Shown here: positions 22,125-28,385 of the stretch, piece after piece
How the letters are laid out: each line of letters begins with the position of its first letter
How positions within the stretch are numbered: the first letter of the stretch is position 1
Assembly (NCBI GenBank): GCA_937975235.1
Contig: CALJUZ010000128.1
Location: 1 to 28,385, forward strand
From: CALJUZ01 sp003387805
GTDB lineage: Bacteria > Bacillota > Limnochordia > Limnochordales > ZCTH02-B6
Direction: 5' to 3'
Length of the DNA stretch: 28,385 bases
Made by a program: the position numbers and the translations under genes
The notes under the pieces: model-generated
What the model was told of the DNA's origin: nothing
Databases searched by the model: none
Seen by the model: the letters and a program-made list of their open reading frames with translations, nothing else

Positions 22125-24767
22125 TTGGAACATCCGTTTCCTCGATACGTCAATCCGCACCTGGGCGAGCTGCTGCGCACGGTGCAGCTGGACAAACGCT
22201 TCGTGCGGGGCGAAGGCGCGTGGCTCTGGGACGCCGACGGCCGCCGCTATCTGGACTTCATCGCGGCCTACGGCGCGCTGCCCTTCGGGTTCAACCCGCC
22301 GCGCATCTGGGACGCGCTGGAAGAAGTGCGGCGGACGGGTGAGCCCAGCTTCATTCAACCCTCCTACCTGGACGCGGCGGGCGAGCTGGCGCGCCGGCTC
22401 ATCGAGCTGACGGGCGGCGACCTGGACTACGTGACCTTTACCAACAGCGGCGCGGAGTCCACCGAGGCCGCCATCAAGCTGGCCCGGGCCGCCACGAGGC
22501 GGAAGCGCATTCTCGCGACGAAAAACAGCTTCCACGGCAAGACCATGGGCGCGCTGTCGGCCACCGGCCGCAACAGCTACCAGGACGCGTTTTACGTGCC
22601 CTTCGAAGGGTTCGACTTCGTGCCCTACGGCGACGTGGACGCGATCCGGGAAGCGCTGGCGGCGCGGCCGGGCGAGTACGCGGCCGTGATGCTGGAGCCC
22701 ATTCAGGGCGAAGGCGGCATCGTGGTGCCGCCGCCGGGGTATCTGAAAGCCGTGGAGGAGCTGGCCCGGGAGCACGGCGCGCTGTTCGTGCTGGACGAAG
22801 TGCAGACGGGTCTGGGCCGCACCGGCGTCATGTTCCGCTACCAGACCGAAGGCGTCAAACCTGACGTGGTGACGCTGGCGAAAGCTTTGGGCGGCGGGCT
22901 GTTCCCCATCGGCGCCATGCTGTGCCGGGCCGAGGTGTACACCGAAGCGTTCGCGACGAAGCACTCGTCGACCTTTGCCGGCAACACCCTGGGCGCCCGG
23001 GTGGGCCTGGCGGTGCTGGACTGGCTCACCGAAGACGACGGCGCGCTGCTGAAAAACGTGCAGCGGCTGGGCGGGCGGCTGCTGGAAGGTTTGCAGGAAC
23101 TGCAGCGGCGCTATCCCCACGTCATCCGCGAGGTGCGGGGCACGGGCTTCATGCTGGGCATCGACTTCGGCATCGACCGCCGCACTTTCGGCACCGGCCC
23201 GGGTTCCATGATGGGCATTATGGCCGAGCAGGAGCTTCTCACGCCGGCCATCGCGTCGTATCTGCTCAACCGGCAGGGCCTGCGGGTGGCGCCCACGCTG
23301 AACGGCGCCAGCGTCATCCGCATCGAGCCGCCTTTGATCGTGGACGAAGAGCACTGCGACACGGCGCTGGCCGCGCTGGACGACGTGTGCCGGGTGCTGG
23401 CCGAGGGCAACACGGGGCAGCTGCTGGCCCATCTGGTGGGCCGGGAGGAGCCGGTGCCGCCGCCGGTGCGCCGTCCCGAGGACGACATCGCGGCGCCCGA
23501 GGGGCCCGAGCCCGACGAAGGGCACTTCGCGTTTTTGGTGCACCCGCTGGACATGGGCAACTACCCCGAGTTCGACCGCAGCCTGGAGCCTTATACAGAG
23601 GAAGAGATGCAGCGGCTGTCGGAGCGGTTCAACGCCCTCATCGAGCCCTTCGTCATCGGCAAGACCCGCTTCGTGTCCGAGACGGGGCAAAAAGTGTACG
23701 GCGAGTTCGTCGTCGTGCCCCGCACCACGGAGCAGCTCATCCACGGCTCGCGCCAGGAAAACCTGGCCGTGGTGGCCCGGGCGGTGGAGCTGGCCCGGCA
23801 GCGGGGCGCGGGCATCGTGGGCCTGGGCGCGTACACGGCCATCGTTTCCCGCAGCGGCCGGGCGCTGAAAGACCGCCGGGTGGCCCTGACGACGGGCAAC
23901 AGCTACACCGTGGTGGCCGCCATCGAGGCGCTGCTGGAAGCGGCCGAGCGGCTGGGCGAGGATTTGACCGAGAGCCGCGCGGCCGTGGTGGGGGCCACGG
24001 GCTCCATCGGCCGGGGCACCGCGCTGCTGCTGGGCCCGGAGGTGCGGGAGCTGGTTCTCATCGGCAACCCGCGCTCGGGCGAGAAGGCCGTCGAGCGGCT
24101 GCGGGCCGTGGCGGCCGAGCTGTTCCGCTCGCTGCTGACGGAGGCCGCGGCGGGCCGCGCGTTTGCGGAAGGCACCATCGGCCGCTGGCTGCTGGCGCAG
24201 CCCGGCCGCCCCGCGGCCGACGCGTCCGACGAGGAGCTGGCCGCGTGGACCGAGGGGCTGCTGGCGCGGGACGACTGCCCGGTGCACCTGACCGTGGACG
24301 TGGACGGCGCCCTGCGGCAGGCGCAGATGGTGGTCATCGCCACCAGCTCCGCGGAGGAGTTCGTCACGCCCGAGATGCTGCGCCACGGCGCGGTGGTGTG
24401 CGACATGTCCCGTCCGCCCAACGTCAGCCGCCGCGTCGAAGCGGAGCGGCCGGACGTGCTGGTGCTGGACGGCGGCGTCATCGAAGTGCCGGGCAAGCCG
24501 TGGTTCGGCTGGGACTTCGGCTACGAGCGGGGCCTGGCCTACGCGTGCATGTCCGAGACGATGATGCTGGCGCTGGAGCGGGACTACCGTGACACGTCTT
24601 TGGGCACGGACCTGACGCCCCAGTCCATGCTGCGCTTCCGGGACCTGGCCCGCAAGCACGGCTTCAAACTGGCGGGGCTGCGCAGTTTCGACCGGCCCGT
24701 GACCGAGCAGCGCTGGCAGCAGCTGCTGGAAGCCCGGGCCCGGGCGCCGGTGGCGGCGCAGGCGTAG
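22125..24767 (+). CDS. Class-III aminotransferase fused to an acyl-ACP reductase-like domain
   Basis: 880 residues from a TTG with GGGAGGG seven bases upstream. Residues 1-430 are a complete fold-type I, class III aminotransferase: TNSGAESTEAAIKLAR (106-121), LDEVQTGLGRTG (223-234), the PLP lysine in TLAKALGGG (Lys253) and HSSTFAGNTLG. A Pro/acid-rich linker (431-465) follows. Residues 466-880 resemble the cyanobacterial long-chain acyl-ACP reductase: GLGAYTAIV, TTGNSYTVVAAIEALLEAAE, the Rossmann motif VVGATGSIGRG (621-631), VLDGGVIEVPG and AYACMSETMMLALE, whose Cys808 aligns with the acyl-enzyme cysteine. The reductase half has extra sequence at about 650-725. A plausible reaction is reduction of an acyl thioester to an aldehyde followed by transamination to an amine, or the reverse. 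Substrate and chain length are unknown. The gene has its own promoter, candidate operator and terminator. Confidence 0.88.
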   Translation: MEHPFPRYVNPHLGELLRTVQLDKRFVRGEGAWLWDADGRRYLDFIAAYGALPFGFNPPRIWDALEEVRRTGEPSFIQPSYLDAAGELARRLIELTGGDLDYVTFTNSGAESTEAAIKLARAATRRKRILATKNSFHGKTMGALSATGRNSYQDAFYVPFEGFDFVPYGDVDAIREALAARPGEYAAVMLEPIQGEGGIVVPPPGYLKAVEELAREHGALFVLDEVQTGLGRTGVMFRYQTEGVKPDVVTLAKALGGGLFPIGAMLCRAEVYTEAFATKHSSTFAGNTLGARVGLAVLDWLTEDDGALLKNVQRLGGRLLEGLQELQRRYPHVIREVRGTGFMLGIDFGIDRRTFGTGPGSMMGIMAEQELLTPAIASYLLNRQGLRVAPTLNGASVIRIEPPLIVDEEHCDTALAALDDVCRVLAEGNTGQLLAHLVGREEPVPPPVRRPEDDIAAPEGPEPDEGHFAFLVHPLDMGNYPEFDRSLEPYTEEEMQRLSERFNALIEPFVIGKTRFVSETGQKVYGEFVVVPRTTEQLIHGSRQENLAVVARAVELARQRGAGIVGLGAYTAIVSRSGRALKDRRVALTTGNSYTVVAAIEALLEAAERLGEDLTESRAAVVGATGSIGRGTALLLGPEVRELVLIGNPRSGEKAVERLRAVAAELFRSLLTEAAAGRAFAEGTIGRWLLAQPGRPAADASDEELAAWTEGLLARDDCPVHLTVDVDGALRQAQMVVIATSSAEEFVTPEMLRHGAVVCDMSRPPNVSRRVEAERPDVLVLDGGVIEVPGKPWFGWDFGYERGLAYACMSETMMLALERDYRDTSLGTDLTPQSMLRFRDLARKHGFKLAGLRSFDRPVTEQRWQQLLEARARAPVAAQA

Positions 24768-24839
24768 GCCTGCGTCCCGCCCGGTACGCCCCGGCCGGGT
24801 CCGCGGCCGGAATTGCGACATGGTTGACCGTCTCTTGAC

Positions 24840-24874
24840 GCGCGGGAAGTCGTCCTTTCCCGCGCCCCTTTTTT
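24840..24874 (+). terminator. Intrinsic terminator of the fusion gene
   Basis: A perfect 9-bp stem (24840-24848 with 24857-24865), an 8-base loop, then CCC and six T at 24869-24874. It lies about 75 bases after the stop codon. Confidence 0.85.
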
Positions 24875-24889
24875 GTCGGCATCGGCCTC

Positions 24890-24919
24890 TTCACAAAGGT
24901 CGGCGCTTTAGGATATAAT
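24890..24919 (+). promoter_or_regulatory. greA-lysS promoter
   Basis: TTCACA at 24890-24895 and a perfect TATAAT at 24914-24919 with an 18-base spacer. This gives greA a leader of roughly 100 bases. Confidence 0.75.
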
Positions 24920-24950
24920 CTGGTCCGAAACTTTGGGACCCTTTCCCATG

Positions 24951-24976
24951 CGCCGTCCGGAAGTTCCCGGACGGCG
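24951..24976 (+). other. Strong hairpin in the greA leader
   Basis: CGCCGTCCGG (24951-24960) and CCGGACGGCG (24967-24976) form a perfect 10-bp stem with a 6-base loop, with no T-run after it. A smaller stem, GGTCC with GGACC, precedes it at 24922-24940. In E. coli the greA leader yields a small RNA by early termination, but whether anything similar happens here is unknown. Confidence 0.55.
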
Positions 24977-25029
24977 GTGCGTACAATAGAGGGCAGACCA
25001 CGCCCGCAGCAAAGGGGAGACCGCGCTCG

Positions 25030-25509
25030 ATGCGTGAGAAGGAAGTGCTGCTGACTCCCGAAGGCCTGGCCAAGCTGGAAAAGGAGCTTGAACTGCTCAA
25101 GACGGTGCGCCGGCGCGAGATTGCCGAGCGCATCAGGCAGGCCCTGGAGTTCGGCGATATCTCGGAGAACTCCGAGTACGACGACGCCAAGAACGAACAA
25201 GCTTTCCTTGAAGGCAAAATTTTGCAGCTTGAGAAAATGCTCCGGAATGCCCGACTCATCGACACGTCGGAAAACGAGGAGGGCGTCGTGGGGCTGGGCT
25301 CGCGCGTGCGCCTGAAGGACTTGCAGTACGGGGACGAATTTGAGTACGTGGTGGTGGGGTCGGCCGAGGCGGACCCGCTCAACAACCGCATTTCCAACGA
25401 GTCGCCCGTAGGACAGGCCATCATGGGCAAAACGCCCGGCACCATCGTGGAAGTCCAGGCGCCCGACGGCGTCCTCAAGTACGAAATCCTGGAAGTGAAA
25501 AGGGGATGA
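25030..25509 (+). CDS. greA: Transcription elongation factor GreA
   Basis: 159 residues, standard length. The N-terminal coiled coil (about 1-76) carries the acidic tip GDISENSEYDD (42-52), whose acidic residues reach into the RNA polymerase secondary channel to stimulate cleavage of backtracked RNA. The C-terminal FKBP-like domain contains ISNESPVGQAIMGKTPG. ATG 25030 follows AAAGGGGAGA. Its stop overlaps the lysS start by four bases, the greA-lysS order seen widely in Gram-positive bacteria. Confidence 0.97.
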   Translation: MREKEVLLTPEGLAKLEKELELLKTVRRREIAERIRQALEFGDISENSEYDDAKNEQAFLEGKILQLEKMLRNARLIDTSENEEGVVGLGSRVRLKDLQYGDEFEYVVVGSAEADPLNNRISNESPVGQAIMGKTPGTIVEVQAPDGVLKYEILEVKRG

Positions 25510-26981
25510 CGGAGGAGCACACCGTCGATATCAACGATTTGATCGCGGTGCGCATGGACAAGCGCCGGCGGCTGATGGAGGCGGGCGTGCCCCCGTACGG
25601 CGGCCGCTTTGAGCGCACGCATACCGTCGGCCAAGTGCTGGAGCGGTTCGACGAGCTGGAGGGCACGGCGGTGCGGGTGGCCGGCCGGCTGCGCACCATC
25701 CGCCGCCAGGGCCGGGTCACTTTTATGGATTTGCAGGACGGCGGGCGGCGCATTCAGCTGTTCTGCCGCATCAACACCATGGGCGAGGAAGCCTACCAGC
25801 GGCTGGAGTGGCTGGACATCGGCGACATCGTGGGCGTGGAAGGCCTCGTGATGCGGACCCGCCGGGGCGAGGAAAGCGTCGAGGTGAGCCGCTGGGAGCT
25901 CTTGGCCAAGTCGCTGCGGCCGCTGCCCGAGAAGTGGCACGGCCTGAAGGACGTGGAGCTGCGGTATCGCCAGCGCTACCTCGATCTCATCGTGAACCCC
26001 CACGTGCGGGACGTGTTCGTCGCCCGCAGCAAGACCATCGCGGCCATCCGCCGGTTTTTGACGGACCGGGACTTCCTGGAAGTGGAAACGCCGGTGCTGC
26101 ACCCCATCGCGGGCGGCGCCAACGCGCGCCCGTTTGTCACGTACCACAACGCGCTGGACATGAACCTGTACATGCGCATCGCGCCCGAGCTGTATTTGAA
26201 GCGTCTTTTGGTGGGCGGCTTCGACAAAGTGTTCGAGCTGGGCCGCAACTTCCGCAACGAAGGCATCTCCACCCGGCACAACCCCGAGTACACCATGGTG
26301 GAAGTGTACGAGGCCTACAAAGACGCCCGCGACATGATGGAGCTGACGGAGCAGCTGTTTGCCTACGTCGCGGAGCAGGTGACCGGCGGCACGAAGATCG
26401 TGTACCAAGGCCACGAGATCGATTTGACGCCGCCGTGGGAGAGGCTGCCCATGATCGAAGCGGTGCGCCGCTACACGGGGCTCGACTTTCATGGCAAGAC
26501 GCCGGAAGAGGCCCGGAAGATGGCGGCCGAAAAAGGCGTCGAGGTGCCGCAGGACGCGTCGGTGGGCGCCGTGGTGGCCGAAGTGTTCGACGAGCTGGTG
26601 GAGGACCATCTCATTCAGCCGGTGTTTATCACCGACTATCCGGTGGAGATTTCGCCTTTGGCCAAGCGCAAGGACGACGCGCCGCACCTGACCGACCGGT
26701 TCGAGCCGTACATTATGGGCTGGGAGATGGCCAACGGCTTCTCGGAGCTGAACGATCCGGTGGACCAGCGGGAGCGGTTCGAGCGGCAGATGGAGCAGCG
26801 GGCCAAGGGCGACGAAGAAGCCCACATGATGGACGAAGACTTTTTGCGCGCGCTGGAACACGGCATGCCGCCGGCCGGCGGGCTCGGCATCGGCGTGGAC
26901 CGGCTGGTGATGCTGCTGACCGATTCGCCTTCCATCCGAGACGTGCTGCTGTTTCCCCACATGCGGGCGCGGGAGCTGTGA
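25506..26981 (+). CDS. lysS: Lysyl-tRNA synthetase, class II
   Basis: 491 residues, normal. The N-terminal OB-fold anticodon-binding domain (about 55-150) has VAGRLRTIRRQGRVTFMDLQ. The class II core has motif 1 around FLEVETPVLHPIAGGANARP, motif 2 FRNEGISTRHNPEYTMVEVY and motif 3 GLGIGVDRLVMLL near the C-terminus. It charges tRNA-Lys. Its start ATG overlaps the greA stop. There is no tRNA-like or T-box leader in front of the operon that I can recognise. Confidence 0.97.
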   Translation: MTEEHTVDINDLIAVRMDKRRRLMEAGVPPYGGRFERTHTVGQVLERFDELEGTAVRVAGRLRTIRRQGRVTFMDLQDGGRRIQLFCRINTMGEEAYQRLEWLDIGDIVGVEGLVMRTRRGEESVEVSRWELLAKSLRPLPEKWHGLKDVELRYRQRYLDLIVNPHVRDVFVARSKTIAAIRRFLTDRDFLEVETPVLHPIAGGANARPFVTYHNALDMNLYMRIAPELYLKRLLVGGFDKVFELGRNFRNEGISTRHNPEYTMVEVYEAYKDARDMMELTEQLFAYVAEQVTGGTKIVYQGHEIDLTPPWERLPMIEAVRRYTGLDFHGKTPEEARKMAAEKGVEVPQDASVGAVVAEVFDELVEDHLIQPVFITDYPVEISPLAKRKDDAPHLTDRFEPYIMGWEMANGFSELNDPVDQRERFERQMEQRAKGDEEAHMMDEDFLRALEHGMPPAGGLGIGVDRLVMLLTDSPSIRDVLLFPHMRAREL

Positions 26982-27016
26982 GCCGGCCGAGGCGCGAGCG
27001 GTAGGAGCGTGAGCTG

Positions 27017-27751
27017 GTGGCGACCCGTTGGACGGCGCGGGAGCGGGCGGCGTGGCCCGGCACCGCTGGCAGTCGTTTTCTGCTGGGCGCGAAGAGCGCC
27101 TGGCCCGTCGTCATGGGCTACGTTCCCATCGGTTTCGCGTACGGCGTGCTGGCGGCGCAGGCGGGCCTGTCCCCGTGGGAAGCCGGCGCCATGTCGCTGC
27201 TGGTGTACGCGGGCGCGAGCCAGTTCATCGCCGTGGGCATGCTGGCCGCGGACGCGGGCCTCGCGGCCGTGGCCGCGACCACCTTTCTGGTCAACCTCAG
27301 GCACCTGCTCATGAGCGCCGCGCTGAGCCCCTACTTCCACCGGGTGCGGCGGCCGCTGCTGGCGGTGCTTTCCTTTTTCGTCACCGATGAATCCTTTGCC
27401 GTCAGCAGCACGGTCTTTGCCGAGCGGGGCCGGGGCGACGCCGGCTGGTTTGCGGGACTGGCCGTGACCGCGTACGGGTCGTGGCTGGCCGCGTCGGTCG
27501 CCGGGGCGCTGGCGGGCGGCGCGGTGGACATCCCCGCGGCCTTCGGCCTGGACTTCGCGCTGACGGGCATGTTCATCGGCTTGCTGGCCGGCGTGCTTAA
27601 AGACCGGCCGGCGGTGGCCGCGGCGCTGACGGCGGGCGTGGTGGCCGTGGTGTCCGCGCCGGTCCTGGGGCGCTGGAGCGTTATGGCGGCCGCGCTCATC
27701 GCGGCCGCGGCGGGGGTGGTGATGAGCCGGTGGACCCGCAAGTCCTCCTAA
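27017..27751 (+). CDS. azlC: Branched-chain amino acid export protein, AzlC family
   Basis: 244 residues, mostly hydrophobic. Characteristic segments are PVVMGYVPIGFAYGVLAAQAG, LLVYAGASQFIAVGML and FLVNLRHLLMSAALSPYF, followed by FFVTDESFAVSS. With AzlD it forms an inner-membrane exporter of branched-chain amino acids and analogues. The start is GTG 27017 with AGGAG nine bases upstream; the N-terminus before the first membrane segment is about 28 residues. It overlaps azlD by 22 bases and follows lysS by 35 bases, so it may share the greA-lysS transcript. Confidence 0.9.
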   Translation: MATRWTARERAAWPGTAGSRFLLGAKSAWPVVMGYVPIGFAYGVLAAQAGLSPWEAGAMSLLVYAGASQFIAVGMLAADAGLAAVAATTFLVNLRHLLMSAALSPYFHRVRRPLLAVLSFFVTDESFAVSSTVFAERGRGDAGWFAGLAVTAYGSWLAASVAGALAGGAVDIPAAFGLDFALTGMFIGLLAGVLKDRPAVAAALTAGVVAVVSAPVLGRWSVMAAALIAAAAGVVMSRWTRKSS

Positions 27752-28056
27752 TCATTGCAGCCATGGCCCTGGTCACGTACATCCCCCGCATGGCGCCGAT
27801 GGTGGTGCTTTCGGGCCGGTCGCTGCCGCCGGTGGTCATGGAGTGGCTGGGGCTTTTGCCCGCGGCCCTGCTGGGCGCGCTGGTGGCGCAGGCGGTGCTG
27901 ATGCCCGAGGGCGCGCTGGACCTTTCCTTAAAGAACCCGGCGCTGATTCCCACGGCGGTGGCGGCCTTGGCTGCCTGGCGGTTTCGCAGCCTGGCCCTGA
28001 CGGTGCTCAGCGGCATGGCCGCGGCCGGCCTGGTGCGCTGGTGGCTCGGGGGCTGA
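27730..28056 (+). CDS. azlD: Branched-chain amino acid export protein, AzlD family
   Basis: 108 residues with about four hydrophobic segments. ALVTYIPRMAPMVVLSGRSLP near the start and LLPAALLGALVAQAVL in the middle are typical of AzlD. It is the small partner of AzlC in the exporter. The GTG start at 27730 lies inside the end of azlC, so the two are translationally coupled. Confidence 0.88.
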   Translation: MDPQVLLIIAAMALVTYIPRMAPMVVLSGRSLPPVVMEWLGLLPAALLGALVAQAVLMPEGALDLSLKNPALIPTAVAALAAWRFRSLALTVLSGMAAAGLVRWWLGG

Positions 28057-28073
28057 AAGCCGGGGCCCGGCCC

Positions 28074-28114
28074 GGCGGAAGGCCGTCCCGGCCGGCCCGG
28101 GCGCCCCTTCCGCC
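28074..28114 (+). other. GC-rich hairpin after azlD
   Basis: GGCGGAAGG (28074-28082) and CCTTCCGCC (28106-28114) form a perfect 9-bp stem around a 23-base GC-rich loop that contains CCGGCCGG. There is no T-run, so its role as a terminator is uncertain. Confidence 0.4.
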
Positions 28115-28132
28115 AAACCCGCAAAAAGGGTA

Positions 28133-28161
28133 TTGCACAAACAGAAGGGCCATGCTATATT
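28133..28161 (+). promoter_or_regulatory. Upstream promoter of a probable rRNA operon (P1)
   Basis: TTGCAC at 28133-28138 and TATATT at 28156-28161 with a 17-base spacer and an upstream TG (extended -10). No protein gene follows in the remaining 220 bases. Confidence 0.7.
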
Positions 28162-28215
28162 GGGTAATGCCCGCCGGGGCCGGGAAAAAGGCCGGCGGCC
28201 GGGCAAAAGTCCCCC

Positions 28216-28244
28216 TTGCAAAAGGGACGGGCTTGTGATAAAGT
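28216..28244 (+). promoter_or_regulatory. Downstream promoter of a probable rRNA operon (P2)
   Basis: TTGCAA at 28216-28221 and TAAAGT at 28239-28244 with a 17-base spacer and an upstream TG. Tandem promoters about 83 bases apart are typical of rRNA operons in Bacillus and its relatives. Confidence 0.55.
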
Positions 28245-28328
28245 AATGAGGGTGCCGCCGCGAGAGCTCGCCACGAGCGACCGTGACGGCCGGCCGAACG
28301 AACCGGGTTGCCGGGGAGTTCGCACGGG

Positions 28329-28350
28329 TTGGTCCTTGAAAACTGAACAG
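28329..28350 (+). promoter_or_regulatory. boxA-like antitermination element in an rRNA leader
   Basis: TGGTCCTTGAAAACTGAACA lies within this span. TCTTTGAAAACT-type sequences are characteristic of Gram-positive rRNA leaders just before 16S rRNA. The 16S gene itself is not in the window, so the assignment is inference. Confidence 0.6.
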
Positions 28351-28385
28351 CGCAGCGACTAGTGACCTGGATGCGGGTCTTCTCT

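Noticed and set aside
21918..24821. A 967-codon open frame on the minus strand opposite the aminotransferase fusion
   Set aside because: His/Gln/Arg-rich translation without recognisable motifs, typical of the complement of a high-GC gene; the plus strand encodes two well-recognised domains.
24875..25029. A T-box or lysine riboswitch before greA-lysS
   Set aside because: The leader has two simple stems only, and I see no T-box sequence or lysine-riboswitch core.

Overview
The window reads as chromosomal DNA of a very GC-rich, Gram-positive bacterium, most likely a thermophilic member of the Bacillota such as a Symbiobacterium-, Thermaerobacter- or Limnochorda-like lineage. The evidence is gene content and order (Rex, MenG with a long-chain prenyl synthase, greA-lysS, argS-pyrG-rho-rpmE, a LysM/M23 peptidase), strong AGGAGG-type ribosome sites with frequent GTG and TTG starts, sigma-A-like promoters, and a pyruvoyl-type arginine decarboxylase of the kind found in thermophiles and archaea. 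The species assignment is inference.

Layout. Bases 1-510 carry the 5' part of a minus-strand Gly/Arg/Tyr-rich protein that runs off the left edge. Bases 633-4731 hold a redox and respiration group: rex, menG, a polyprenyl diphosphate synthase and two tandem tatC genes. Bases 4868-5976 hold a MaoC-fold protein and ndk, closed by a hairpin. Bases 6065-8490 are a polyamine operon (pyruvoyl arginine decarboxylase, aminopropyltransferase, ureohydrolase) behind a promoter with a dyad in its -35 region; an attenuator-like hairpin abuts the speE start codon. Then come argS, pyrG, a DUF151 bifunctional-nuclease-like gene with its own promoter and terminator, rho with an unusual C-rich leader, and a LysM-M23 endopeptidase (8556-15456). 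A minus-strand oligopeptide-type ABC cassette (two permeases and a binding protein, no ATPase; 15571-18888) interrupts the plus-strand order before rpmE and dusB.

Bases 20504-24767 are the most unusual part: a small helix-turn-helix protein, a protein of a poorly understood family often labelled quinate 5-dehydrogenase, and an 880-residue fusion of a class-III aminotransferase to a domain resembling cyanobacterial acyl-ACP reductase, with its cysteine and Rossmann motif. The fusion gene has its own promoter, followed immediately by two copies of the palindrome TGTGCACA. A reductase that makes an aldehyde joined to a transaminase that aminates it suggests an acyl-thioester-to-amine enzyme, or the reverse.

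The right end holds greA-lysS behind a structured leader, an azlC-azlD branched-chain amino-acid exporter pair, and then two tandem promoters and a boxA-like element that look like the leader of an rRNA operon starting just past the window.
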